The notes beneath the pieces were generated by a model. The model made no database searches. It was not told the origin of the DNA and saw only the letters and a program-made list of their open reading frames with translations. A DNA stretch of 64,000 bases from Flectobacillus longus (GTDB taxonomy: Bacteria; Bacteroidota; Bacteroidia; Cytophagales; Spirosomataceae). Location: assembly GCF_030056705.1 (NCBI RefSeq), contig NZ_JASHIC010000024.1, positions 84,616 through 148,615 of the forward strand. The letters are read 5' to 3'. Position 1 is the stretch's first letter; each line of letters begins with the position of its first letter. A program made the translations under genes and the position numbers. Positions 1 to 8,874 of the stretch are shown here, piece after piece.

Positions 1-1287
1 AACAAACAAGGTGTTTTCAACGGAAGAATCGTTGTCGTAAAATCTACAGATAAAGGCGATGCTGATGCTTTTAATGAGCAAGATGGCTTATATACACATT
101 GTATAAAGGGCTTAGAAAATGGCAAGTTGATTGAAGAAACAATCATAAATAGTGCTATTTCTCGTACTCTATCTGCTCGTAATGAATGGAGCGCTATCTT
201 GGAATGCGCACGCAATCCTGAAATGCAAATTATCATTTCGAATACAACTGAGGTTGGTATCGCATTACTAGAGTCGGATAAAGTAACTTCTACACCGCCA
301 CAGTCTTTCCCTGTAAAGTTATTGGCGTTCTTATACGAAAGATGGAAGTATTTAGGTGGTTCTGCTGAAAGTGGTATGGTGATTGTTCCGACAGAGTTGA
401 TCGTTGGTAATGGTGATAAATTACAAGAAATTGTTTTAGAACAGGCACACCGTAATGCACTTGAGCCTGAATTTATAGAGTGGATTGACACTCATAATCG
501 TTTTTGCAATTCATTGGTAGATAGAATTGTACCAGGAAAGCCAGAAAACTCAACAGAAATTTTACAGAAATTAGGTTATCAGGACGACCTTTTAATCATG
601 TCGGAAGTGTATCGTTTATGGGCTATTCAAGGCGATGAACACGTTCGTAAAGTATTAAGTTTTGCACAGGCCGATGAAGGTGTTATTATTGACAAAGACA
701 TCGAAATTTATCGTGAACTAAAACTTCGTTTGTTGAATGGTACGCACACCCTTATGTGTGGAATGGCGTATTTGTTAGGTTTTAAATACGTAAAAGACGT
801 TATGGCAAATGGCTATATGAGCCGTATTATTACCAATCTAATGTTAGGCGAATTGTCGTTGGCAATTCCATATAAAGTAGATTCAAAAACGGCCGACCGT
901 TTTGGACGTATGGTGCTAGACCGTTTCCGTAATCCATATATCAATCATAAGTTGTTAGATATTACGGTACAGTATTCGGCCAAAATGCGTATGCGTAATA
1001 TCCCCATTTTGATGGAATACTACCGTGAGTTTGGTCGTGCTCCAGAATTATTTGCGATGGGCTTTGCAGCTTATTTACAGTTTATGCACGCTGTAAAAGA
1101 GGTAAATGGCAACTATTATGGGGAGTGCAATGGAGAACATTATCAAATCAGCTGTAATTACGCATCTTATTTTTATGAGGCTTGGGATAATTTTGATTTG
1201 CATAAAGTATTATCCAATCGTAGTCTTTGGGGCGAAGATTTAACCCAACTAGCAGGCTTTGAAGAATCAGTAGCTAAGTATTTGTAA
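1..1287 (+). CDS. uxaB: Tagaturonate reductase, 3' part (5' end outside window)
   Basis: The reading frame is open from base 1 to the stop at 1285-1287, giving 428 visible residues; the family is about 480 residues, so roughly 50 N-terminal residues, including the nucleotide-binding Gly-rich loop, lie upstream. The visible part begins in the Rossmann domain (FNGRIVVVKSTD) and continues through the family motifs SNTTEVGI, a long PTELI segment and the helical C-terminal domain. UxaB reduces D-tagaturonate to D-altronate with NADH in the cytoplasmic galacturonate pathway. The neighbouring kdgK and uxuA support this role. UxuB (fructuronate reductase) belongs to the same superfamily, but the NTTEVGI and PxxFPxKLLAFLYERW stretches fit tagaturonate reductase better. 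An ATG-like start at 127 is only an internal TTG codon. Confidence 0.9.
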   Translation, partial: NKQGVFNGRIVVVKSTDKGDADAFNEQDGLYTHCIKGLENGKLIEETIINSAISRTLSARNEWSAILECARNPEMQIIISNTTEVGIALLESDKVTSTPPQSFPVKLLAFLYERWKYLGGSAESGMVIVPTELIVGNGDKLQEIVLEQAHRNALEPEFIEWIDTHNRFCNSLVDRIVPGKPENSTEILQKLGYQDDLLIMSEVYRLWAIQGDEHVRKVLSFAQADEGVIIDKDIEIYRELKLRLLNGTHTLMCGMAYLLGFKYVKDVMANGYMSRIITNLMLGELSLAIPYKVDSKTADRFGRMVLDRFRNPYINHKLLDITVQYSAKMRMRNIPILMEYYREFGRAPELFAMGFAAYLQFMHAVKEVNGNYYGECNGEHYQISCNYASYFYEAWDNFDLHKVLSNRSLWGEDLTQLAGFEESVAKYL

Positions 1288-1393
1288 TATATAGTCGTGT
1301 GCAAAGATTATTTGTTATTTCGGGATAGGGGTGAAATCGTATAAACCCTTTTATAGATGAAATAAGCACTTTGTACGCTATATCAAAATATAA

Positions 1394-1434
1394 AGGGCGT
1401 TCTATCTCATAATGAGTTTAGAACGCCTTTTTAC
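1394..1434 (+). terminator. Intrinsic terminator after uxaB
   Basis: A 9-bp stem (GGCGTTCTA / TAGAACGCC) with a 14-nt loop is followed by a run of five T. It separates uxaB from kdgK, so kdgK probably has its own promoter or depends on readthrough. Confidence 0.8.
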
Positions 1435-1515
1435 ATTCCTAAAAATAAGATTTTTGAAACGTATTTGTTATCTTTCGGAAAGCTAGGTATTATAACCATT
1501 AAGGAATCTGAAATC

Positions 1516-2523
1516 ATGAAAAAAGTAATCACCTTTGGCGAGGTCTTGATGAGACTGACTACGCCTAATTTTGCAAGATTTTCACAGTCAGCCGCTTTCG
1601 ACATCAACTTTGGTGGTGGCGAGGCTAATGTGTCATCTTCTCTTGCAATTATGGGTATTCCAGCAAGTCATGTTACAGTATTTCCTGATAATGACCTTGG
1701 CTATGCTGCCCGCACTACTTATCTCAAATACGGTGTTGGTACGGAGTTTATGCAAATGAAGGGAAATCGCTTGGGTATTTATTTTGTAGAAAATGGTGCC
1801 GCTATGCGACCTTCTAAGGTAATCTATGACCGCTTTGATTCTGCTTTTGCTTTATTGAACCCTGCTGATTTTGATTGGGAAACTATCTTTGCCGATGCAC
1901 AGTGGTTTCACTTTACGGGTATATCTCCAGCAATATCAGCATCGGCAGCAGAAGCTTGCTTGCAGGCTGTAAAAGTGGCTCGTCGTATGGGGCTAACTAT
2001 TTCAGCAGATGTTGGTTATCGTAAAAACCTTTGGCAGTGGGGCAAAAAGCCCAGTGAGGTAATGCCAGAACTAATCTCGTATTGCGATGTAATTATTTGT
2101 AGCAAAGGCGATGCAAATGATATGTTTGGGATTGCACCTAATGATGAAAAGGGTAGTTTTAAATCTATCTGTCAGCAGATTTTGACACAATTTCCCCAAG
2201 TAAAATTTGTATTGAATACCAAAAGAGGTCAAATTTCAGCTTCACATAATACCCTTTCAGGGCAATGCTGGAATGGCACCGAAATGATTAAAACGAAAAC
2301 AATCGATATCCCTAATATTATAGATAGAATTGGCGGAGGCGATGCCTTTATGGCGGGTTTTATCTATGCTTATATTACATTCCAAGATATTCAAAAAGCA
2401 TTAGAATACGGTGTGGCGGCTTCAGCCTTGAAGCACACAGTGGAAGGCGATTTTAATTTAGCTACTTTGCAAGAAATTGAAATGGTGGTAAAAGGTGATG
2501 TAAGCGGTAAACTCAAGCGTTAA
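1516..2523 (+). CDS. kdgK: 2-dehydro-3-deoxygluconokinase (PfkB family)
   Basis: A 335-residue ribokinase/PfkB-fold kinase. It phosphorylates 2-keto-3-deoxygluconate to KDPG, the common step after the galacturonate and glucuronate branches. Visible motifs are the N-terminal sugar-binding GGGEANV (33-39) and the C-terminal anion-hole/catalytic segment GGGDAFMAGF, in which D276 is the expected catalytic base. I place the start at the ATG at 1516, preceded by AAGGAA 10 nt upstream; an upstream TTG at 1465 is in frame but would add 17 residues outside the fold. uxaB and uxuA nearby make KDG the likely substrate; another PfkB sugar acid kinase specificity cannot be excluded. The stop codon overlaps the stop of the convergent MocR gene. 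Confidence 0.9.
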   Translation: MKKVITFGEVLMRLTTPNFARFSQSAAFDINFGGGEANVSSSLAIMGIPASHVTVFPDNDLGYAARTTYLKYGVGTEFMQMKGNRLGIYFVENGAAMRPSKVIYDRFDSAFALLNPADFDWETIFADAQWFHFTGISPAISASAAEACLQAVKVARRMGLTISADVGYRKNLWQWGKKPSEVMPELISYCDVIICSKGDANDMFGIAPNDEKGSFKSICQQILTQFPQVKFVLNTKRGQISASHNTLSGQCWNGTEMIKTKTIDIPNIIDRIGGGDAFMAGFIYAYITFQDIQKALEYGVAASALKHTVEGDFNLATLQEIEMVVKGDVSGKLKR

Positions 2524-3971
2524 TCAATCATTATTTTTTTCAAAATTGACATAGATTCTTCAATTTCTGAAAGAGTCATCGAGGCAAACCCAATCCTACA
2601 AGCATTTAAAGGCTTATATGCGCTCCCGTTTGGCAAGTATAAGCCTTTTTTATGGGCATTTTCGGATAAACTTTCTAGAGGATATTTTTCAGAAAACTTC
2701 ATCCAGATAGCCATACCGCCTTGAGGTTTTTCGAAAGTAACTTTTTCTCCTAGCTCTTTTTCAAATAATTCACAGGTAAAATCCCGACGCTGACGATATT
2801 CTTTGAGGGCTTTGGTTACATGTCGTCTGATAGTGCCATTTTCCAATAAATCAGCCAAGCAAGCTTCAAGAATAGTATCGCCTTGGCGATCAATAATCCT
2901 TCTGATTTTACCTAGTTCTTCAATGATATCAGGAGTGGCTACCACATACCCTACCCGAAAAGTTGGAGCAATGAGCTTGGTAAACGAACCGATATAGATA
3001 ACTCTTCCGTGCGTATTAGCACTTGCCAATGGTAATACTGGGCGATTAGCATAATGAAAATCGTAGTCATAGTCATCTTCGATAATCCAAAAATGATAAG
3101 TTTCAGCAAGCTGCAATAAATGTAAACGACGCTCTGGTTTTAGCGTGACCGTAGTCGGATGATAATGGTGTGAGGTAACATACACCATCCGAATAGGATG
3201 TTTTTGACAGAGTTTTTCTAGCGCATTTGTATCCAAACCTTCTTCATCTACAGGAATAGTCATTGTTGTGGCTCCAAAATGCTCAAAAGTTAAATTGGTC
3301 GCTTGATAACTCAGCTCACCAACTACAACCAAGTCGCCTGAACGTATGAAAGCATGAGCTACCAAATAAATTCCCATTTGACTTCCTCGCGTACTTAGGA
3401 TATGTTCGGCATCAATGGAAAGCCCTCTGGTTTGATTGAGTAATGTTGCTAAATTTTCCCGAAAACGACGTAATCCATAAACTTCCGTGTAATTCAATAA
3501 AGCAGGTTCAGCGTAGTTGATATAATGTGCATAACGTTTAGCCAATGCTTCCCTTGGAGCTAAACGAGAGTCAGGCAGGCCATCGTTAAAGGCGAGGCGA
3601 TGTTGAATTAATTTAGGTAAAAACAAACCCGAAGCTCGGTTGTTAAGGATACTATCTTTTTCGCCCGTTTCATTTATTTGAGTAGAAATAAATCCTTTTG
3701 CTTGAACTATTGGAAGTTGATTACTCACGAAAACACCTCTTTTCGGTAAAATTTCAATCCATCCTTGTGATTGAATCTCTTCATAAGCCTGAATTACGGT
3801 CTGACGATTTATTTCTAATAAATCAGCCAAGGGACGAGACCCCAAAAGTTTACAACCTTTTGGAATAATCCCACTTTGAATATGTTGAATAAAAGCATTG
3901 GCAAGCTGTACATATAAAGGCACTGCCGAACCGCGCTCCAATACTAAGATCGACTTATAAGGAATTTGCAT
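2520..3971 (-). CDS. MocR-family regulator (GntR wHTH + aminotransferase-like domain)
   Basis: 483 residues. The N-terminal winged helix (about 15-80: PLYVQLANAF, SRPLADLLEINRQTVIQAYEE) is GntR type. The rest is a class I aminotransferase fold with the PLP-lysine motif GSFTKLIAP (K332) and the upstream DDYDYDF segment that holds the pyridine ring. MocR proteins bind PLP and usually control vitamin B6, GABA or amine genes. Here it is divergent from a PNPOx-like flavoprotein, a common MocR partnership, so that gene is the probable target and autoregulation is likely. Its stop (2520-2522) overlaps the kdgK stop in opposite orientation with no room for a terminator. It has no evident link to the flanking uronate genes. 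Confidence 0.9.
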   Translation of the reverse strand: MQIPYKSILVLERGSAVPLYVQLANAFIQHIQSGIIPKGCKLLGSRPLADLLEINRQTVIQAYEEIQSQGWIEILPKRGVFVSNQLPIVQAKGFISTQINETGEKDSILNNRASGLFLPKLIQHRLAFNDGLPDSRLAPREALAKRYAHYINYAEPALLNYTEVYGLRRFRENLATLLNQTRGLSIDAEHILSTRGSQMGIYLVAHAFIRSGDLVVVGELSYQATNLTFEHFGATTMTIPVDEEGLDTNALEKLCQKHPIRMVYVTSHHYHPTTVTLKPERRLHLLQLAETYHFWIIEDDYDYDFHYANRPVLPLASANTHGRVIYIGSFTKLIAPTFRVGYVVATPDIIEELGKIRRIIDRQGDTILEACLADLLENGTIRRHVTKALKEYRQRRDFTCELFEKELGEKVTFEKPQGGMAIWMKFSEKYPLESLSENAHKKGLYLPNGSAYKPLNACRIGFASMTLSEIEESMSILKKIMID

Positions 3972-4017
3972 CTGGACTATTTCACTGTTTACAACTGGAC
4001 TAATAAACTATGCCAGT
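3972..4017. promoter_or_regulatory. Putative MocR operator: two direct repeats plus one inverted element
   Basis: CTGGACTA occurs at 3972-3979 and again at 3995-4002, 23 bp apart, and TGCCAGT at 4011-4017 is an inverted relative (ACTGGCA on the other strand). The first copy touches the MocR start codon. Two direct repeats plus a third inverted copy is the kind of operator described for MocR/PdxR proteins. Assignment is by pattern and position only. Confidence 0.5.
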
Positions 4018-4082
4018 AAAGATAGAAATTTGTAACATGATTTATCAACATATCTGTTAACAATTCACATTTACAAGAACTT

Positions 4083-4727
4083 ATGGAAGATGTTAATTTA
4101 AAACCAAGTCGATTAGTAAAAAGAGCTAGCTACGATTCCGAACAAATTTATAGCATTCTCGACGAAGGTTTGGTTTGTCAAGTAGCTTACGTAGAAAATG
4201 GTAGACCAATGATGATACCAACAGGATATTGTCGAATAGGAAATAAGCTCTATATACATGGCTCGGTTGGGAGTCATTTTATGCGAAGTCTCGCCGATGG
4301 TCGAGAGGTTTGCCTATCTGTTTCATTGTTGGACGGTTTGGTATTAGCTCGCTCAGCTTTTCATCATTCGGTCAATTATCGTTCTGTGGTAGTATTTGCG
4401 CAAGCCGAACTTATCACCGATGAACAAGAGGCATGGGATGCTTTAGAAGCCTTTACCGAACACGTTATCAAAGGTCGCTGGGCAGAAGTTCGTGAGCCAG
4501 ATGCCTCTGAAATGAAGAAAACAATGGTTTTAGCATTTTCGTTGGAAAAAGCTTCGGCTAAAGTACGAGTAGGTAATCCAAGTGATGATGAAGAAGATTA
4601 TGAATTACCAGTTTGGGCGGGAGTTTTACCCTTAAAACAAGTTGCTCAAGCTCCAATTACTGACCCACTCATGCGTCACGAAACGCCAATTCCTGATTAT
4701 GTAGCAAATTATTCTCGCGGAAAATAA
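4083..4727 (+). CDS. Pyridoxamine 5'-phosphate oxidase-family flavoprotein
   Basis: 214 residues with the FMN-binding split-barrel look of the PNPOx-like/NimA-type family: an early strand QVAYVENGRPMMIPTGYCRIG, then LYIHGSVGSHFMRSL, then VCLSVSLLDGLVLARSAFHHSVNYRSVVV. These correspond to the FMN phosphate-binding and dimer strands of the family. It is not canonical PdxH, which has different C-terminal motifs. Members bind FMN or F420 and can reduce small molecules; the true substrate is unknown. The 111-bp divergent gap with the MocR gene contains the repeats described at 3972-4017, which suggests B6- or amine-responsive control. Confidence 0.8.
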   Translation: MEDVNLKPSRLVKRASYDSEQIYSILDEGLVCQVAYVENGRPMMIPTGYCRIGNKLYIHGSVGSHFMRSLADGREVCLSVSLLDGLVLARSAFHHSVNYRSVVVFAQAELITDEQEAWDALEAFTEHVIKGRWAEVREPDASEMKKTMVLAFSLEKASAKVRVGNPSDDEEDYELPVWAGVLPLKQVAQAPITDPLMRHETPIPDYVANYSRGK

Positions 4728-4745
4728 GTCTTAATCTCTAAATCA

Positions 4746-4775
4746 GAGAGGGTAACTTGTTGCCCTCTCACTTAT
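4746..4775 (+). terminator. Stem-loop after PNPOx-like gene
   Basis: GAGAGGGTAA / TTGCCCTCTC forms a 10-bp stem (one G-U) with a CTTG loop 19 nt after the stop; the tail is weakly T-rich, so this is a probable but not strong terminator. Confidence 0.6.
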
Positions 4776-4867
4776 TATTCAAATCTTTCTTAGGAATGAT
4801 TGGGTAAAAAAAAACAAAGATTGCCTTTATAAATTAATCGCATCTTTTCATCCTAATCAATCTTAAA

Positions 4868-6055
4868 ATGCCCTTAGAACAAACATTTCGTTGGTTTGGT
4901 CCAAAAGACCCTGTATCATTGGCGCATATTCGTCAGGCAGGAGCTACAGGTATCGTAACAGCACTTCACCATCTGCCCAATGGCGTAGTTTGGTCATTAG
5001 AAGAAATTTTAACTCGTAAAGCCGAGATAGAAAAAGCAGGACTTAATTTTTCTGTAGTAGAAAGCGTGCCTGTACACGAAGACATCAAAAAGCGTTCTGG
5101 CAATTATTTGCAATACATCGAGAATTACAAGCAAAGTTTGTTAAACCTAGGCAAGGCAGGAATTGACACTGTGTGTTACAACTTTATGCCTGTATTGGAC
5201 TGGACTCGTACCGATTTAGATTACCCATTAGCTGATGGTTCAACAGCCCTACGCTTTGATGCTACCGAATTTGCAGCTTTTGAGATATTCATCTTAAAAA
5301 GAAAAGGCGCAGAAGAAGGTTATACAGAAACCCAATTACAAAAAGCACATACTTGGTATCATCAAGCAAGTGAAGCTGCCAAAACTAAGTTGATTCGTAA
5401 TATTATAGCTGGTTTGCCAGGAAGTGAAGAAAGCTTTACAGTAGAAGAATTTGCCGCAGTATTAGAAACCTATAATGAAGTAGGAGATGCCGAATTGCGT
5501 GCCAATCTTTATGAATTTATTCGAGCTATTACTCCAGCAGCCGAAGAAGCAGGTATCAATTTAGCCATTCACCCCGACGACCCTCCGTATCCAATTTTGG
5601 GCTTACCAAGAGTCGTTAGTACCGAAAGTGATGCTCGACAATTATTGGCAGCTTACGAAAGCACTAATAACGGCCTTTGTTTCTGTACAGGCAGTTATGG
5701 TGTTCGTGAAGACAATGACCTAGCGGATATGGTTGAACGCCTAGGAAACCGTATCAACTTTATTCATTTGCGTGCAACCAAGCGTGATGTAGAAGGCAAT
5801 TTCTATGAAGCTGACCATCTCGATGGCGATGTAGATATGTATGGTGTTATGAAAGGTCTTGTTTTGGAGCAACGCAAACGTATAGCTGAAGGTAGAGAAG
5901 ATTATCGTTTGCCGTTTCGTCCAGATCACGGTCACCGTATGTTAGATGACTTAAATCCTGAAAAACGTACCAATCCGGGTTATACTGCTATTGGTCGTTT
6001 GAGAGGTTTAGCTGAGCTTCGTGGATTAGAGCTAGGAATCATAAGAAGTTTGTAA
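4868..6055 (+). CDS. uxuA: Mannonate dehydratase
   Basis: 395 residues, full length for UxuA, which dehydrates D-mannonate to 2-keto-3-deoxygluconate, the substrate of KdgK encoded upstream. It is a TIM-barrel enzyme; the expected metal ligands are visible as H235 (IHPDDPP), C273 (FCTGSYG), H300 (FIHLR) and D353 with H354/H356 (RPDHGH). The N-terminus [13 protein letters not shown] and the LHHLPNG motif are characteristic. It sits 140 bp after the PNPOx-like gene and is followed by a strong terminator, so it is likely monocistronic. The uronate genes are therefore neighbours interrupted by an unrelated regulator pair. Confidence 0.96.
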   Translation: MPLEQTFRWFGPKDPVSLAHIRQAGATGIVTALHHLPNGVVWSLEEILTRKAEIEKAGLNFSVVESVPVHEDIKKRSGNYLQYIENYKQSLLNLGKAGIDTVCYNFMPVLDWTRTDLDYPLADGSTALRFDATEFAAFEIFILKRKGAEEGYTETQLQKAHTWYHQASEAAKTKLIRNIIAGLPGSEESFTVEEFAAVLETYNEVGDAELRANLYEFIRAITPAAEEAGINLAIHPDDPPYPILGLPRVVSTESDARQLLAAYESTNNGLCFCTGSYGVREDNDLADMVERLGNRINFIHLRATKRDVEGNFYEADHLDGDVDMYGVMKGLVLEQRKRIAEGREDYRLPFRPDHGHRMLDDLNPEKRTNPGYTAIGRLRGLAELRGLELGIIRSL

Positions 6056-6061
6056 AATCTT

Positions 6062-6092
6062 AAGCCTATGTCAAAAGCATAGGCTTTTTTAT
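6062..6092 (+). terminator. Intrinsic terminator after uxuA
   Basis: Perfect 9-bp stem AAGCCTATG / CATAGGCTT, 7-nt loop, followed by a T run at 6085-6090. Confidence 0.92.
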
Positions 6093-6234
6093 TTTTAATT
6101 TAGGGAAAAAGTCGAGTTGTATTACTTTAATAATATAGTATTGTTAAATCCTTGCAGATAGTCATAGAATATCCTCAATAGAAGTCTAATTTTGATGAAC
6201 TATTGAGTACAATTTTAAGATTATCGGTGTACTA

Positions 6235-6290
6235 TCGACCATTGACTGTCAAAATACTTGAATAAAAGTGTTTTGACAGTCAATGGTCGA
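6235..6290. repeat. Long inverted repeat, 25-bp arms, upstream of acid phosphatase
   Basis: The left arm (6235-6259) and right arm (6266-6290) are reverse complements except for one position, and that position would be a G-U pair in RNA, so the transcript can form an unbroken 25-bp hairpin with a 6-nt loop. The pairing resumes with GTAC at 6229-6232 and 6292-6295. No T tract follows on either strand. It ends about 30 nt before the start codon at 6320. It could be a regulatory hairpin, a recombination or protein-binding site, or a short transposon-like remnant. Confidence 0.9.
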
Positions 6291-6319
6291 GGTACATAAA
6301 CTTAATTTTCTGAAAAATT

Positions 6320-7258
6320 ATGAAAAAAGTATTTTACCTACTAGCCAGTATATGCCTATTGGCTACAAAAGCCGAAGCACAAGAAGTGCAGAGGATTGAA
6401 GGTGCTTTGAAATTTTTGGTAATGGGCGATTGGGGACGTGTTGGCGAAGACCACCAAAAGCCTGTAGCAGACCAAATGGGAAAAGTAGCCAAACAAATTG
6501 GTAGTGAGTTTGTCATTTCTACGGGAGACAATTTCTATCCAAGGGGTGTTCAAAGTGAATTTGACCCACTGTGGAAATATTCTTTTGAAGATATATACAC
6601 TGCCTTTTCGTTACAATGGGATTGGTATCCTGTATTAGGAAATCACGATTATGGTGGCAACCCCGATGCACAAGTAGCTTACTCAAAAATTAGTCGTCGT
6701 TGGCGAATGCCAGCTCGCTATTACACCAAAACCTTCCAAATAGATGGAGGTAATGAAGTGTTAGTAGCGTTTATTGATACCAACCCATTGATTCCTGATT
6801 TTTATAAAAATAAAGATTACGGTCCCAATGTGATCAGTCAAGATAGCACAGCTCAGAAAAAATGGTTAGACAAGGTATTGTCGACAACTTCTCCAAAAGT
6901 AAAATGGAAATTGGTAGTAGGGCATCATCCATTGTTTACGGCTACCGAAAAACGCAGAGAAAGTTACGATACTAAGGCGGTGAGAGCATCTTTGAAAAGT
7001 GTTTTGGATAAGCATCAAGTAGATGCCTATATCTGTGGGCACGACCATGACTTACAACATTTACTTCCTCCAGGTAAAACACACTATTTTGTGTCAGGGT
7101 CTGCTTCTGAAAGTACAGCTATAGGGACATTACCCATTAGTAAGTTGGCTAGCAACGAATATGGCTTTATGGTGTTTTCGGTAACGAGCAACAAACTCAA
7201 TGTTCAAGTGGTAAATCAAGACGGTAAAGTCATTTACACAACAGAACTTACCAAATAA
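6320..7258 (+). CDS. Secreted acid phosphatase, tartrate-resistant (purple acid) type
   Basis: 312 residues with an N-terminal signal peptide ending near AEA-QE (residue 20-21), so exported. The metallophosphoesterase metal ligands are present in order: GDWG (D37), GDNFYP (D70, with N71), GNHDY (N108, H109, D110), a GHHP segment, and GHDHDLQH (H241, H243). The GDWG start and the overall length match the single-domain TRAP/ACP5-like purple acid phosphatases. It probably releases phosphate from phosphomonoesters in the periplasm or outside; no Pho-type regulatory gene is adjacent. The gene is monocistronic, framed by the inverted repeat at 6235-6290 and a terminator. Confidence 0.9.
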   Translation: MKKVFYLLASICLLATKAEAQEVQRIEGALKFLVMGDWGRVGEDHQKPVADQMGKVAKQIGSEFVISTGDNFYPRGVQSEFDPLWKYSFEDIYTAFSLQWDWYPVLGNHDYGGNPDAQVAYSKISRRWRMPARYYTKTFQIDGGNEVLVAFIDTNPLIPDFYKNKDYGPNVISQDSTAQKKWLDKVLSTTSPKVKWKLVVGHHPLFTATEKRRESYDTKAVRASLKSVLDKHQVDAYICGHDHDLQHLLPPGKTHYFVSGSASESTAIGTLPISKLASNEYGFMVFSVTSNKLNVQVVNQDGKVIYTTELTK

Positions 7259-7276
7259 GATTTAAAAGATTTAATT

Positions 7277-7328
7277 AAAAGCAAAGGGATTTTGTGTTAC
7301 AGCTAGCACAAAATCCCTTTGCTTTTTT
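7277..7328 (+). terminator. Intrinsic terminator after acid phosphatase
   Basis: A 20-bp perfect stem (arms 7277-7296 and 7307-7326, core CAAAGGGATTTTG) with a 10-nt loop and T-rich 3' arm. Confidence 0.93.
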
Positions 7329-7412
7329 ATATGGAAAATACGGTAATTGTTACAAAGCCCTAATTCTGAGATAATTATTAAACGTGTTGATAAAATAATT
7401 GTATCAAACCTT

Positions 7413-7441
7413 TTGTTTATCAGAGACTTTACGTAATTTTG
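7413..7441 (+). promoter_or_regulatory. Bacteroidota promoter for rpsL-rpsG
   Basis: TTG at 7413-7415, an 18-bp spacer and TAATTTTG at 7434-7441 match the Bacteroidota -33/-7 consensus (TAnnTTTG). The predicted transcription start lies near 7448, giving a leader of about 90 nt before rpsL. Confidence 0.7.
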
Positions 7442-7540
7442 CACCCCTGATTTGAGCGACTATCAAATGAATTTCTTAGAAAAGTGCAGTTGAAATCATT
7501 CAAATTAGGAAAGTGTATCTCTCAATAACAACAAGACAAA

Positions 7541-7963
7541 ATGCCAACTATACAACAGTTAGTACGTAAAGGTAGAGAGCAAATGACTTGGAAGTCAAAA
7601 TCTCCAGCCTTAGATTCTTGTCCACAACGTCGTGGCGTTTGTACAAGGGTATATACTACAACGCCAAAGAAACCAAACTCTGCGATGCGTAAAGTAGCCC
7701 GTGTACGTTTGACAAATGGTAAAGAAGTAAACGCATACATTCCAGGTGAAGGTCACAACTTGCAAGAGCACTCAATCGTATTGATTCGTGGTGGTCGTGT
7801 GAAAGACTTACCAGGGGTTCGTTACCACATTATCCGTGGTGCATTGGATACTGCAGGTGTTAACGGTCGTCGTCAGCGTCGTTCTAAATACGGTGCTAAA
7901 CGTCCTAAGCCAGGTCAAGTACAAGCTCCAGTAAAAGGCGGAAAAGGCGGTAAGAAAAAGTAA
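7541..7963 (+). CDS. rpsL: 30S ribosomal protein S12
   Basis: 140 residues. Universally conserved segments are all present: [54 protein letters not shown] and [11 protein letters not shown]12 lies at the decoding centre of the small subunit. Lysines at the classical streptomycin-resistance positions K43 and K88 are wild type, and D89, the residue methylthiolated by RimO in some bacteria, is present. The C-terminus has a Gly/Lys extension (KGGKGGKKK). It is followed by rpsG 149 bp downstream. Confidence 0.99.
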   Translation: MPTIQQLVRKGREQMTWKSKSPALDSCPQRRGVCTRVYTTTPKKPNSAMRKVARVRLTNGKEVNAYIPGEGHNLQEHSIVLIRGGRVKDLPGVRYHIIRGALDTAGVNGRRQRRSKYGAKRPKPGQVQAPVKGGKGGKKK

Positions 7964-7987
7964 TTTGAAAATTTGAAAATTCGTTAG

Positions 7988-8016
7988 TTTGAAAATGTAA
8001 AGTATTCATTTTCAAA
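7988..8016. repeat. Stem-loop in rpsL-rpsG spacer
   Basis: TTTGAAAATG / CATTTTCAAA forms a 10-bp stem with a 9-nt loop; the preceding bases carry two further TTTGAAAAT copies. It lies within the operon and could modulate rpsG or act as a partial terminator. Confidence 0.6.
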
Positions 8017-8112
8017 TCTTCAGATTGTCATATTTCCAAATTCAACAACCAGTCCAGTATGCTAAGTTAAGAGCAGAAGCTTGGGCTATCATTAAAAAAC
8101 TTAACAAATCCA

Positions 8113-8580
8113 ATGAGAAAGGCAAAACCAAAGAAAAGATACGTGTTACCTGATCCTAAATTTAGAGATGTAATGGTAACTAAGTTTGTTAACAACTTGA
8201 TGTACGATGGTAAAAAATCAACGGCATTCAACATTTTTTACGGTGCATTAGACAAAGTTGAAGATAGAACAAAAGAAAACGGTTTGGAAACGTTCAAAAA
8301 AGCTTTGAACAACGTAATGCCAGCTGTAGAAGTAAAAAGCCGTCGTGTAGGTGGTGCTACATTCCAAGTACCAACAGAAGTACGTGCAGATCGTAAATTG
8401 TCAGTAGGTATGAAGTGGTTGATTCTTTATGCTCGTAAGCGTGGAGAAAAAACAATGGTCGATCGTTTAGCTGGTGAAATCATCGCTGCTGCTAAAGGTG
8501 AAGGTGCTGCTGTTAAGAAAAAAGACGATACACACCGCATGGCGGAAGCGAACAAAGCGTTCTCACACTTCCGTTTCTAA
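8113..8580 (+). CDS. rpsG: 30S ribosomal protein S7
   Basis: 155 residues, the usual length. Conserved features are the [10 protein letters not shown]-terminus, [15 protein letters not shown], the [21 protein letters not shown] stretch (split here: [12 protein letters not shown]) and the C-terminal [16 protein letters not shown]7 nucleates assembly of the 30S head and binds 16S rRNA; in other bacteria it represses its own operon. It is cotranscribed with rpsL. A terminator follows immediately and no fusA is found downstream, unlike the common rpsL-rpsG-fusA order. Confidence 0.99.
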   Translation: MRKAKPKKRYVLPDPKFRDVMVTKFVNNLMYDGKKSTAFNIFYGALDKVEDRTKENGLETFKKALNNVMPAVEVKSRRVGGATFQVPTEVRADRKLSVGMKWLILYARKRGEKTMVDRLAGEIIAAAKGEGAAVKKKDDTHRMAEANKAFSHFRF

Positions 8581-8619
8581 TTCTAATCAAGTTAACAACA
8601 CTCAGAGATACACACAAAG

Positions 8620-8657
8620 AAAGGCAAACTCAGTAATGGGTTTGCCTTTGCTTTTGT
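8620..8657 (+). terminator. Intrinsic terminator ending rpsL-rpsG
   Basis: AAAGGCAAAC / GTTTGCCTTT, a 10-bp perfect stem with a 10-nt loop followed by a T-rich tail, 40 nt after the rpsG stop. Confidence 0.88.
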
Positions 8658-8756
8658 TATAAAGTACTATTGATAAAATATAACATTGTATTCAGGTTAT
8701 TTACTGTTTGAAAATCAGTATTTTATAAAGTATTTATGATTTTTTGCTCAAAAAGT

Positions 8757-8787
8757 TTGGTAAATGCCTTGTGAATTCCTAATTTTG
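8757..8787 (+). promoter_or_regulatory. Promoter of tRNA-Cys
   Basis: TTG (8757-8759), 20-bp spacer, TAATTTTG (8780-8787). The expected start is about 8 nt before the mature tRNA 5' end. Confidence 0.75.
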
Positions 8788-8802
8788 CATTCCAAACAAA
8801 AG

Positions 8803-8873
8803 GGTCTTGTGGCCGAGTGGCTAGGCAGAGCTCTGCAAAAGCTTCCACAGCGGTTCGAATCCGCTCGAGACCT
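8803..8873 (+). tRNA. tRNA-Cys (GCA)
   Basis: A 71-nt cloverleaf: acceptor GGTCTTG / CGAGACC (one G-U), anticodon stem GAGCT / AGCTT with loop CTGCAAA (anticodon GCA), T arm AGCGG-TTCGAAT-CCGCT, discriminator U73 as expected for tRNA-Cys. CCA is not encoded. It has its own promoter and terminator. Confidence 0.97.
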
Positions 8874-8874
8874 C

